From Rhodoblastus acidophilus (lineage in GTDB: Bacteria > Pseudomonadota > Alphaproteobacteria > Rhizobiales > Beijerinckiaceae): 64,000 bases of DNA. The stretch is taken from positions 124,001 to 188,000 of the forward strand of contig NZ_WNKS01000002.1 of the NCBI RefSeq assembly GCF_009720655.1, written 5' to 3'. A program made the position numbers and the translations under genes. The notes beneath the pieces were generated by a model. The model did no database searches. It saw nothing but the letters and a program-made list of their open reading frames with translations, and was not told where the DNA came from. This document shows, piece by piece, positions 17,322 through 31,754 of the stretch; within the stretch, counting starts at the first letter, position 1, and each line of letters opens with the position of its first letter.

Positions 17322-17355
17322 TGTATTTTTTGCTTTACGTCAATTTATCTTGACA
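17322..17355 (+). promoter_or_regulatory. Tandem variant PpsR operators in the aerR-bchF gap
   Basis: Two 18-bp sites abut: TGTATTTTTTGCTTTACG (17322-17339, TGT-N12-ACG) and CGTCAATTTATCTTGACA (17338-17355, CGT-N12-ACA, the same variant read on the other strand). The second covers the -35 hexamer of the bchF promoter. Each deviates from TGT-N12-ACA by one base at one end. Confidence 0.65.
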
Positions 17356-17379
17356 TTTTTTGCCCCCCCGCCCTAGGAT
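17350..17379 (+). promoter_or_regulatory. Candidate sigma-70 promoter of the bchF operon
   Basis: TTGACA at 17350-17355 is followed after 18 bp by TAGGAT at 17374-17379, about 64 bp upstream of the bchF start. The -35 box is inside a PpsR-type palindrome, so repressor binding would block polymerase. Confidence 0.6.
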
Positions 17380-17442
17380 CGCCTCACCAGCCATGGCTCC
17401 GGCCATGGCGGCCTAAACGCCTGTCGGCCCAGGGAAAACAAT

Positions 17443-19277
<1,835 letters not shown>

Positions 19278-19279
19278 TC

Positions 19280-20810
19280 ATGCAACTGACGCTCTGGACC
19301 TACGAGGGTCCGCCCCACATTGGCGCCATGCGCGTGGCGACCGGCATGAAGGGTCTGCATTTCGTCCTGCATGCGCCGCAGGGGGATACTTATGCCGACC
19401 TGCTGTTCACGATGATCGAGCGCCGCGCCGAGCGCCCGCCGGTCACCTATACGACGTTCCAGGCCCGCGACCTCGGCACGGATACGGCTGAAGTGTTCAA
19501 GGACGCCGCGCGCGCCGCCTATGAGCGCCACCATCCCCGTGCGATCATCGTCGGCGCCTCCTGCACCGCCGAACTGATCCAGGACGATCCCGGCGGCCTT
19601 GCCAAAACGCTTGGTCTGCCCTGCCCCGTCATTCCGCTCGAACTCTCCGCCTATTCGCGCAAGGAGAATTGGGGCGCGGCGGAAACGCTCTATCGCCTCG
19701 CGCGCGGCCTCGCCGGCGAACGCCGCGAGCGTCCGGCGCGCGCGCGCCCGCTGGCCAACCTGCTCGGCCCGACGGCGCTCGGCTTCCGTCACCGCGATGA
19801 CATCATCGAAATTACAAAACTGCTCAACGCGCTCGGCGTGGACGTCAATGTCACCGCGCCGATGGGGGCGACGCCCGACGATCTGACGCGCCTCGGCGAC
19901 GCGGACTTCAACGTGGTGCTTTATCCGGAAGTTGCGCTGCCGGCCGCGCAATATCTGGAGAAGGCGCACGGCCAGCCCTATACGAAAACCGTGCCGATCG
20001 GCATCGGCGCCACCCGCGACTTCATCGCCGAGGTGCGAAAAATCGCCAATCTGCCCGAAACCGCAGAACTGCCGACCTCCAATCTTCCGTGGTGGTCGCG
20101 TTCCGTCGACTCGACCTATCTGACGGGCAAGCGCGTCTTCATCTTCGGCGACGGCACGCACGTGCTCGCGGCGGAAAGAATCGCCCGCGAGGAAATCGGT
20201 TTTGACGTCGTCGGCCTGGGCACCTATTCGCGTGAATTCGCCCGCGAGGTGCGCGAGCGCGCAAAGCTGCACAACATCGAGGCGCTGATCACCGACGACT
20301 ATCTCGACGTCGAAAAGGCCATCGCCGACGCGCATCCGGAACTGGTGCTCGGCACGCAGATGGAGCGCCACATTTCGAAGCGGCTGCGCCTGCCCTGCGC
20401 GGTGATTTCGGCCCCGACGCACGTCCAGGATTTCCCGGCGCGCTACGCCCCGCAAATGGGTTTCGAGGGCGCGAACGTCATTTTCGATTCCTGGGTCCAT
20501 CCGCTGATGATGGGCCTTGAAGAACATCTGCTCGGCATGTTCCGCGAGGATTCCGAGTTCCACGAGCACGCGTCGCATCTCGGCGTCTCCAGCGCCCCGG
20601 CGCCCGCCCCGATCCCGACGGCGGCGGAACAACCTGTCGCTGCGGCCCCCACGGCCGCCGCCGCGTCCTCGCCCGTCGAGCCGCAATGGACGGACGAGGC
20701 GACCAAGGAACTGAAGAAGATTCCGTTCTTCGTTCGCGGCAAGGCCCGCGGAAACACCGAAAAGTACGCGCGTGAGCGTGGTCTTACGACCATTAGTGTG
20801 GGAACTTTGT

Positions 20811-20839
<29 letters not shown>
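19280..20839 (+). CDS. bchB: Dark-operative protochlorophyllide reductase subunit B
   Basis: 519-aa partner of BchN. Begins [20 protein letters not shown] as in all BchB, has the ligand region '[18 protein letters not shown]', and the C-terminal DNA-gyrase-like small domain '[29 protein letters not shown]'. An Ala/Pro-rich linker (residues about 440-475) precedes that domain and is of variable length in the family. Its 3' end overlaps the bchH start by 29 bp. Confidence 0.97.
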
Positions 20840-25422
<4,583 letters not shown>

Positions 25423-25423
<1 letters not shown>

Positions 25424-26124
25424 TGGCCGAAGTGAGCTACGACACCAAGCGCGAGGAGTTGCGCACCTACTTCGACCGCACAGCGGTCGAAGCGTGGCGC
25501 CGTCTGACCTCCGACGAACCCGTCGGCTCGGTTCGCGCCACCGTGCGCGCCGGGCGCGAAGACATGCGCGCCAACCTGCTGTCCTGGCTGCCGGCGGACC
25601 CGAAGGGCATGCGCATTCTCGACGCCGGCTGCGGCTCGGGCGCGCTCGCCGTCGAGGCGGCCCGGCGCGGCGCCGATGTGGTCGCCATCGACATCTCCCC
25701 CACCCTGGTCAATCTGGCCAAGGAGCGTTCGGCGAGCGAACCTTTCGCCGAGCACATCGACTGGCGCGTCGGCGACTATCTTTCGCCCGAACTCGGCGCT
25801 TTTGACTATGTCGTGGCGATGGACAGCCTGATCCACTACGAAGGCGCCGACATCGCCAAGGCGCTAGAGACTCTGGCCGCCCGCACCTCGCAGGCAATGA
25901 TCTTCACCATCGCGCCGCGCACCATTCCGCTAACCATCATGCACGCGGTCGGCAAATTTTTCCCGCGCGGCGACCGTTCGCCCGCGATCGCGCCGATCTC
26001 GCAGGCCGCGCTTGAGCGCGAAATGCAGCAGCGGCCCGGTTTGCAAAACTGGCGCCTGACCCGTTCCTATCGCGTCTCGCGCGGTTTCTACATTTCCGAA
26101 GCTTTGGAGGCCCGTCCCGCATGA
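25423..26124 (+). CDS. bchM: Mg-protoporphyrin IX methyltransferase BchM
   Basis: 233-aa SAM-dependent methyltransferase making Mg-protoporphyrin monomethyl ester, the substrate of BchE. SAM motif I 'ILDAGCGSGALAVEAARRGADVVAID' is near residue 63. N-terminus 'YDTKREELRTYFDRTAVEAWRRLTS' is typical. ATG 25423 overlaps the bchL stop (TGATG) and its 3' end overlaps lhaA (ATGA). Confidence 0.96.
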
Positions 26125-27530
26125 GCGAGTTCAGCGCCGTCCTCATCCACACGCTTCGCCGCCTGCCCTTCGCGGATGCGGGGACGGCCGAGTTGCCGAT
26201 GGGACGTCTGCTGCGGCTTTCGCTGTTCCAGGTCACCGTCGGCATGGCTGCGGTGTTGATGATCGGCACGCTCAACCGCGTGATGATCGTCGAACTCGGC
26301 GTGCCCTCCTGGATCGTGGCGCTGATGCTCGCCCTGCCGCTGCTCTCGGCGCCGCTGCGCACGGTGATCGGCTTCCGGTCCGACCGCTACACCTCTGTTC
26401 TGGGCTGGCGCCGCGCGCCCTTCATCTGGTTCGGCACGCTCGCCCAGTTCGGCGGCTTCGCCATCATGCCCTTCGCGCTGGTGCTGCTGTCGGGCGACAC
26501 CACCATGCCGATGTGGGTCGGGCAAGCGGCGGCGGCGCTCGCCTTCCTGCTGGTCGGCGCCGGCCTGCACACAGTCCAAACCATCGGCCTCGCCCTCGCC
26601 ACCGATCTCGCGCCGGAGCGCGCGCGTCCAAAAGTCGTCGCGCTGCTGTGCGCCGCGATGCTGGTGGGCATGGTGGTCAGCGCCTTCGTCTTCGGCCTCG
26701 CCCTGCGCCACTTCAGCCAGATCCGGCTGATTCAGGTGATCCAGAGCGCCGCCCTGCTGACGCTGGTTCTCAATGTCATCGCCCTGTGGAAGCAGGAGCC
26801 GCGCTACAGCACCGCGACGGTTTCGGAGCGCGTCGGTTTTCTAAAGGCTTGGCGGCTGTTCGCCAACGAGGCGCGCGCGCGCCGCCGTCTGGTCGCCATC
26901 GCGCTCGGCACCGCCGGCTTCTCGATGCAGGACATTCTGCTCGAGCCCTATGGCGGCAAGATCCTTCACCTTCCGGTCAGCGCCACCACCGCCCTCACCG
27001 CCATGCTGGCGTTCGGCAGCGGGCTTGGCCTGGTCGTGGCGGCGCGGCGCCTGAACCGCGGCGCCGATCCGCACCGGGTCGCGGGGCTTGGCGCTCTGAT
27101 CGGCGTCATCGCCTTCACCTTCGTGATGGTCGCCGCCCCGATGGAATCGGGCGCCGTGTTTGGCATGGGCGTCGGGCTGATCGGCTTCGGCGGCGGCCTG
27201 TTCGCCCATGGCGGCCTCACGGCCAGCATGGCCTTCTCCAAGCCGGAAGCGCGCGGGCTCGCGCTCGGCGCCTGGGGCGCCGCGCAGGCGACGGCGGCGG
27301 GTCTCGCCATCGCCGCCAGCGGTTTGATCAATGACACGGTGGGCGCGCTCGCGGTGAGCGGCGCGCTCGGCGAGGCCCTCACCGATCCCGTAACCGGTTA
27401 TGTTGCGGTCTACGGGATCGAAATCCTTCTGCTGCTCGCTTCGATCGTTGCGGTCGGGCCGCTGTCGCGCAGAAACACCCAACCTGTCCAGGAGACTTGC
27501 CTGGGCGGGTCCCCATCACTAGGCTTTTAA
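26121..27530 (+). CDS. lhaA: LhaA, light-harvesting 1 assembly protein (PucC family)
   Basis: 469-aa protein with 12 predicted membrane segments. 'LFQVTVGMAAVLMIGTLNRVMIVELGVPSWIVALM' and 'FRSDRYTSVLGWRRAPFIWFGTLAQFGGFAIMPF' are PucC-family signatures. The bchM-lhaA-puhA context identifies it as LhaA, needed for LH1 assembly around the reaction centre. It is a paralogue of the bch2-like protein at 12.4 kb. It ends 15 bp before puhA. Confidence 0.94.
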   Translation: MSEFSAVLIHTLRRLPFADAGTAELPMGRLLRLSLFQVTVGMAAVLMIGTLNRVMIVELGVPSWIVALMLALPLLSAPLRTVIGFRSDRYTSVLGWRRAPFIWFGTLAQFGGFAIMPFALVLLSGDTTMPMWVGQAAAALAFLLVGAGLHTVQTIGLALATDLAPERARPKVVALLCAAMLVGMVVSAFVFGLALRHFSQIRLIQVIQSAALLTLVLNVIALWKQEPRYSTATVSERVGFLKAWRLFANEARARRRLVAIALGTAGFSMQDILLEPYGGKILHLPVSATTALTAMLAFGSGLGLVVAARRLNRGADPHRVAGLGALIGVIAFTFVMVAAPMESGAVFGMGVGLIGFGGGLFAHGGLTASMAFSKPEARGLALGAWGAAQATAAGLAIAASGLINDTVGALAVSGALGEALTDPVTGYVAVYGIEILLLLASIVAVGPLSRRNTQPVQETCLGGSPSLGF

Positions 27531-27545
27531 CCCCGGAGGCATGCC

Positions 27546-28313
27546 ATGGTTCACGCGAGCTCAATAGGCCATCTCGATGTGGCGCAATTCGCAATATGGG
27601 CGTTCTGGTTATTCTTCGCTTGTCTGGTCTGGTATCTTCGCCAGGAAGACCGCCGCGAAGGCTATCCGCTGGTGAACGACGCCACCGGCAAGATGAAGGA
27701 TCGCGGTTTCCTCTACATTCCGGAAGCCAAGACCTTCCGCATGCCCGATGGCTCCAACGTCCAGGCCCCGACCTGCAAGGGCGACGACCGTCCGGTGAAC
27801 GGCACGCAGTTCGACACCTTCCCCGGCGCCCCGATCGAGCCGAACGGCAACCCGCTGGCGGCCGGCGTCGGCCCGGGCTCGTGGAACGTCCGTCCGGACG
27901 TCACCGCCAAGACCCTTGAAGGCCAGAATCTCGTCGCGCCGCTGCGCGTCGCCACCCACTTCGCCGTTCCGGCGCAGCAGAAGAGCCCGGTCGGCTTCAA
28001 GGTCATCGGCGCCGACGGCAAGTCGGCCGGCACGGTCAAGGACCTGTGGGTCGACCGCGGTGAGAGCCAGGTGCGTTATTTTGAACTGGCGCTTGACGCC
28101 GGCGGCGTGATCCTCGCGCCGGTGTGCTTCGTCGATGTCTACCGCGGCAAGAAGATCGTCAAGATCAACGCGCTGACCTCGTCGCAATTCGCCGGCGTGC
28201 CGAAGACCAGGACTTCGGACTCCGTCACCATGCAGGAAGAAGAAAAGATCGCCGCCTACTTCGGCGCCGGCACGCTCTACGCCACTCCGGATCGGGCGGA
28301 GCCCTTCCTGTGA
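27546..28313 (+). CDS. puhA: Photosynthetic reaction centre H subunit
   Basis: 255-aa subunit with one N-terminal membrane helix (QFAIWAFWLFFACLVWYLRQEDRREGYPL) and a large cytoplasmic PRC-barrel domain (VGFKVIGADGKSAGTVKDLWVDRGESQVRYFEL) that shapes the QB proton pathway. ATG 27546 follows GGAGG at about 27533-27537; another ATG is 5 nt upstream out of frame. Overlaps puhB by 4 bp (GTGA). Confidence 0.96.
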   Translation: MVHASSIGHLDVAQFAIWAFWLFFACLVWYLRQEDRREGYPLVNDATGKMKDRGFLYIPEAKTFRMPDGSNVQAPTCKGDDRPVNGTQFDTFPGAPIEPNGNPLAAGVGPGSWNVRPDVTAKTLEGQNLVAPLRVATHFAVPAQQKSPVGFKVIGADGKSAGTVKDLWVDRGESQVRYFELALDAGGVILAPVCFVDVYRGKKIVKINALTSSQFAGVPKTRTSDSVTMQEEEKIAAYFGAGTLYATPDRAEPFL

Positions 28314-28948
28314 AACTAGTCAACCTCGAGAAGCTGCTCCCCTCGGACATTCCGCCTGGGGAGCGGGTTCTCTGGTTTGGTCGTCCAGAGACCAAAAGTC
28401 TCTGGCGACGGGCCTATCGCGCGGACTGGGTGGTCATCTGGTTCGCGCTCGCCACGGCGTGGACGACGTTCTCCGCGCTGGGCGAGGGGACCTACGCGGC
28501 CGTGGCGGCCGCCTTGGGCACGCTGGGCCTCGGCGCGGCGGCTCTCGCGATCCTCGGCCTGCTCGCATGGCTCGCGGCGCGCACCACGCTTTATGTGATC
28601 ACCGAGCGCCGCCTTGTCATCAAGAGCGGCATCGCCTTGCAAATCTTCATCAATCTTCCGTTCTCCCAGATCACGGCGGCCAATGTTCGCGCCTTCGGCG
28701 ACGACACCGGCGACGTCACGATCACTCTGGCCCCGGGACAGCATGTGTCCTATATTGCGCTTTGGCCGAGCGCGCGCCCCTGGCGGTTCGTCGATCCCGA
28801 ACCGACTTTGCGGAGCGTGCCGCAGGCGCGCGAAGTCGCCGAAACGCTTGGAACAGCGTTGCAAGCGTTCGTGCAAGAACAAGCGCAATCGGAAGGCGAA
28901 GCGGCGCAGGCCGACCTCGCCGGACCGGAGCTTCCGGCGACAGCCTGA
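28310..28948 (+). CDS. puhB: PuhB, reaction-centre assembly membrane protein
   Basis: 212-aa PH-like membrane protein needed for reaction-centre assembly. Two or three membrane segments (ADWVVIWFALATAWTTFSAL, LGLGAAALAILGLLAWLAA) are followed by 'TTLYVITERRLVIKSGIALQIFINLPFSQI', the hallmark of this family. GTG 28310 overlaps the puhA stop (GTGA); the ATG further upstream in the same frame lies inside puhA and is not used in my model. Confidence 0.9.
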   Translation: MKLVNLEKLLPSDIPPGERVLWFGRPETKSLWRRAYRADWVVIWFALATAWTTFSALGEGTYAAVAAALGTLGLGAAALAILGLLAWLAARTTLYVITERRLVIKSGIALQIFINLPFSQITAANVRAFGDDTGDVTITLAPGQHVSYIALWPSARPWRFVDPEPTLRSVPQAREVAETLGTALQAFVQEQAQSEGEAAQADLAGPELPATA

Positions 28949-28964
28949 AGCAGGGAGGACAACG

Positions 28965-29447
28965 ATGGGTGAGACCGCGCAGGTCAAAAAGGGCGGTCAT
29001 CACGACCAGAACATTCCACGCGGCGTTCTGATAGCGGCGGGGGCGTTGATCGCCTTCGCCCTTTCCGCGACCTATTACGCGCGCACCTCGGATGTCGGCA
29101 CTGTCCACATGCCCGCGGCGCAGCCGTTGCAGACCATGCTTCTCCACTTCGTCGACCAGGACGACGGCGGCATCGTCATCACCAATGCGTCGGACGGCGC
29201 GGTGCTGGTGAAGATCGCGCCCGGCGCCAACGGTTTTGTGCGCAGCATGATGAGAGGGTTCGCCCGCGCCCGCAACCGCAGCGGCCTGGGCGCGGAAACC
29301 CCGTTCAATCTCACCCGCTGGTCGAACGGGACCATGTCCCTGACCGACGAAACCACCGGGCGGCGCATCGATCTCGACGCCTTCGGCCCGAACCAGGCCG
29401 AGTTTTTCGCCGGAATTTTCCCTGCGAAGAAGGCGACGGCGCCTTGA
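28965..29447 (+). CDS. puhC: PuhC, photosynthetic complex assembly protein
   Basis: 160-aa protein with one N-terminal membrane helix (IPRGVLIAAGALIAFALSATYYAR) and a periplasmic domain (LHFVDQDDGGIVITNASDGAVLVKI, GFVRSMMRGFARARNRSGLG) matching the PuhC family, which helps assemble the LH1-reaction centre core. GGAGG precedes ATG 28965. The frame stays open about 350 bp upstream inside puhB, which is shadow sequence. Confidence 0.92.
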   Translation: MGETAQVKKGGHHDQNIPRGVLIAAGALIAFALSATYYARTSDVGTVHMPAAQPLQTMLLHFVDQDDGGIVITNASDGAVLVKIAPGANGFVRSMMRGFARARNRSGLGAETPFNLTRWSNGTMSLTDETTGRRIDLDAFGPNQAEFFAGIFPAKKATAP

Positions 29448-29545
29448 GTCGGTCAACCTCCAGCAGCCCCCTTCACGCGGCGCGGCCCAACGGGCATGCG
29501 CCGAAAACACTTCGCCTCGAGCCAGCCTTGTAAGGAGCGGCGAAC

Positions 29546-30631
29546 TTGCACGATTTCGGTCTGCCGATTCTCGCGACGCTCGCGCTATGGTGGGGCTCCA
29601 CAGGCATCATTTTCTATCTCGACAGCCTGCCGGCGAAGACGTTTCCCTACACGATGGGCGCAGCGACGCTTCTCGTCGCCGCCGCCCTGTGGGGCCTCGT
29701 CGCCACATCCGACCACCTCAGCGTCGGCTCCGCCTATGGCGCGTTTTCCTACGGCCTGATCTGCTGGGGCTGGCAGATCATGAGTTTCTACATGGGCTAT
29801 ATCACCGGCCCGCAACGCGACCCCTGCCCGCCCGAACTGCGCGGCCTCGCCCGGTTCATCGCGGGCGCGCGCACCGGCCTCTACCACGAGCTGTTCGCGC
29901 TGATCGGCGCCGTCATCCTGCTCGCCCTCACCCACAACCAGCCCAACCAGCTCGGCTTTTGGACCTACGCGACGCTGTGGTGGATGCACACCAGCGCCAA
30001 GCTGAACGTGTTCTTCGGCGTGCCCAATCTCGGCGAGGAGATGATTCCCGATCATCTGCGCTATCTCGCCAGCTACATGACGCGCCGCCCGATGAACATG
30101 TTCTTCCCGTTCTCGGTGACGATTTCGACGGTCATCACGGTCTGGCTGATTTGGGCGGCCAATGACGCCACGACCCCGTTCGAGGCGACCGGCTACACCA
30201 TGCTGGGCACGCTGATGGCGCTCGCCGTCGCCGAGCACTGGTTCCTGGTCGCCCCCCTCAACGCCAACGCCCTGTGGGGTCCGATTTCGCGCCGCGAGGA
30301 TTTTTCCGGCCTGATCGAGGGCGAGCTGGTCGCGCTCGAAAATTTCGCCGAGCGCGAGGAGAGCTGGACCGCGCGCCTGCCCAACATCTGCGACGCGCGC
30401 CATGTCGCGCAGGTGCTGGAGCTGGTCGCCGCTGGCGCCTTCGGCGAGGTCGAGGAGGTCAAGGGCGCAATGCGCACGCGCGCGCACTGGATCGCCTTCG
30501 AGATCAGCGGCAGCCGCGCGCGCATGACTCCGTTCACGCCGCGCCGCCCGCAGGAGCCGCGCATCATCGCGGTCGGACGCCATCTGGATCGCGACCGCCT
30601 GCTGGCGGCGATCGAGAACTGCGCGGCGTAA
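29546..30631 (+). CDS. puhE: PuhE with C-terminal CobW-C-like domain
   Basis: 361-aa protein. Residues 1-250 form the PuhE (DUF3623) membrane domain with about seven helices, including 'LICWGWQIMSFYMGYITGP' and 'WWMHTSAKLNVFFGVPNLGEE'. Rhodobacter PuhE is about 275 aa; here residues about 275-361 are extra and resemble the C-terminal domain of CobW GTPases: 'GEVEEVKGAMRTRAHWIAFEI' and 'RIIAVGRHLDRDRLLAAIENC'. No P-loop is present. TTG 29546 with AGGAG upstream is the likely start. In many PGCs acsF lies between puhC and puhE; here only 98 bp separate them and acsF is missing. Confidence 0.85.
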   Translation: MHDFGLPILATLALWWGSTGIIFYLDSLPAKTFPYTMGAATLLVAAALWGLVATSDHLSVGSAYGAFSYGLICWGWQIMSFYMGYITGPQRDPCPPELRGLARFIAGARTGLYHELFALIGAVILLALTHNQPNQLGFWTYATLWWMHTSAKLNVFFGVPNLGEEMIPDHLRYLASYMTRRPMNMFFPFSVTISTVITVWLIWAANDATTPFEATGYTMLGTLMALAVAEHWFLVAPLNANALWGPISRREDFSGLIEGELVALENFAEREESWTARLPNICDARHVAQVLELVAAGAFGEVEEVKGAMRTRAHWIAFEISGSRARMTPFTPRRPQEPRIIAVGRHLDRDRLLAAIENCAA

Positions 30632-30667
30632 TGTCGCCGGCAAAAGCCCCGGATGTGTCAACTTGTC

Positions 30668-30681
30668 TTGATGGAAATCAA
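30668..30681 (+). promoter_or_regulatory. FNR/FnrL-type box before bchI
   Basis: TTGATGGAAATCAA is a perfect match to TTGAT-N4-ATCAA, centred 63 bp before the bchI start. It implies anaerobic activation of bchI-bchD-bchO by an FnrL/FixK-type protein. A degenerate PpsR-like TGT-N12-ATG overlaps it (30656-30673). Confidence 0.75.
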
Positions 30682-30690
30682 TTGCCAAGC

Positions 30691-30706
30691 GTCACTCTGG
30701 AGTGAC
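30691..30706 (+). promoter_or_regulatory. Inverted repeat GTCACT-N4-AGTGAC before bchI
   Basis: GTCACTCTGGAGTGAC has perfect 6-bp arms and lies 9 bp downstream of the FNR box and 31 bp before the bchI ATG. It may be an operator or a hairpin in the leader RNA. It is not a PpsR or FNR consensus. Confidence 0.4.
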
Positions 30707-30737
30707 ATATAGCTCCCCGAACAGGGCACTGCAAAAC

Positions 30738-31754
30738 ATGGTCAATCCTTTCCCCTTCTCCGCGATCGTCGGTCAGGACGATATGCGGCTCGCTTTCATG
30801 ATCGCAGCGACCGACCCGTCCGTTGGCGGCGTCCTCGCCTTCGGCGACCGCGGCACCGGCAAATCCACGGCCGTGCGCGCGCTGGCGGCGCTGCTGCCGA
30901 AAATCAAGGTCGTCTCCGGCTGCCCCTACAATTGCGCGCCGGACAAACAGGCCAAGCTCTGCGGCGCCTGCAACGGCAGCGGCAAGACCAAGACGGAGAT
31001 GCGCAGCGCGCCCGTGGTCGATCTGCCGCTCGGCGCGACCGAGGACCGCGTCGTCGGCGCGCTCAACCTGGAGCGCGCCCTGGCCGCCGGCGAAAAACAT
31101 TTTGAACCCGGCCTGCTCGCCCGCGCCAATCGCGGCTTCCTCTACATCGACGAAGTCAACCTTCTGGAAGACCATCTCGTCGACCTTCTGCTCGACGTCG
31201 CCGCCTCCGGCCTGAATCTGGTGGAGCGCGAGGGCCTCAGCCTCAGCCATCCCGCGCGCTTCGTGCTGATCGGCTCCGGCAACCCGGAAGAAGGCGAGTT
31301 GCGCCCGCAAATGCTCGACCGCTTCGGTCTGGCGCTGGAAGTGCGCACGCCGCAGGACATTCCGACCCGCATGGAGGTCATCCGCCGCCGCGACGCCTAT
31401 GACCGCGACCCCGAGGCGTTCCACAAGCACTGGGCCAACGCCGAGAAGAAGCTGCGCACCAAGATCGTCCACGCCCGCGAGCGGGTCACCACGGTCGAGA
31501 CCGGGGATGCGGTGCTCGAACGCGCGGCGCGGCTGTGCGTCGCGCTCGGCTCCGACGGTCTGCGCGGCGAATTGACCCTCATTCGCGCCGCGCGCGCCTA
31601 TGCCGCGCTGGAGGACGTTCCGAAGGTCGGCGATGCCGAACTGAAGCGCGTCGCGCCGATGGTGCTGAGCCACCGCTTGCGCCGCAATCCGCTCGACGAT
31701 TCCGGCTCGGCGACGCGCGTCGAACGCGCGATCCAGGAAGTGTTCGCAAAATGA
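30738..31754 (+). CDS. bchI: Magnesium chelatase ATPase subunit I
   Basis: 338-aa AAA+ ATPase. Walker A 'FGDRGTGKSTAVRALAALLP' near residue 40, Walker B 'FLYIDEVNLLEDH' near residue 135, and the sensor/arginine region 'QMLDRFGLALEVRTP'. The CGACNGSGKTK insert with nearby cysteines (PYNCAPDKQAKLCGAC) is typical of BchI. ATG 30738 gives the usual MVNPFPFSAIVGQDDM start. First gene of the bchIDO unit, downstream of an FNR box; overlaps bchD by ATGA. Confidence 0.96.
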   Translation: MVNPFPFSAIVGQDDMRLAFMIAATDPSVGGVLAFGDRGTGKSTAVRALAALLPKIKVVSGCPYNCAPDKQAKLCGACNGSGKTKTEMRSAPVVDLPLGATEDRVVGALNLERALAAGEKHFEPGLLARANRGFLYIDEVNLLEDHLVDLLLDVAASGLNLVEREGLSLSHPARFVLIGSGNPEEGELRPQMLDRFGLALEVRTPQDIPTRMEVIRRRDAYDRDPEAFHKHWANAEKKLRTKIVHARERVTTVETGDAVLERAARLCVALGSDGLRGELTLIRAARAYAALEDVPKVGDAELKRVAPMVLSHRLRRNPLDDSGSATRVERAIQEVFAK

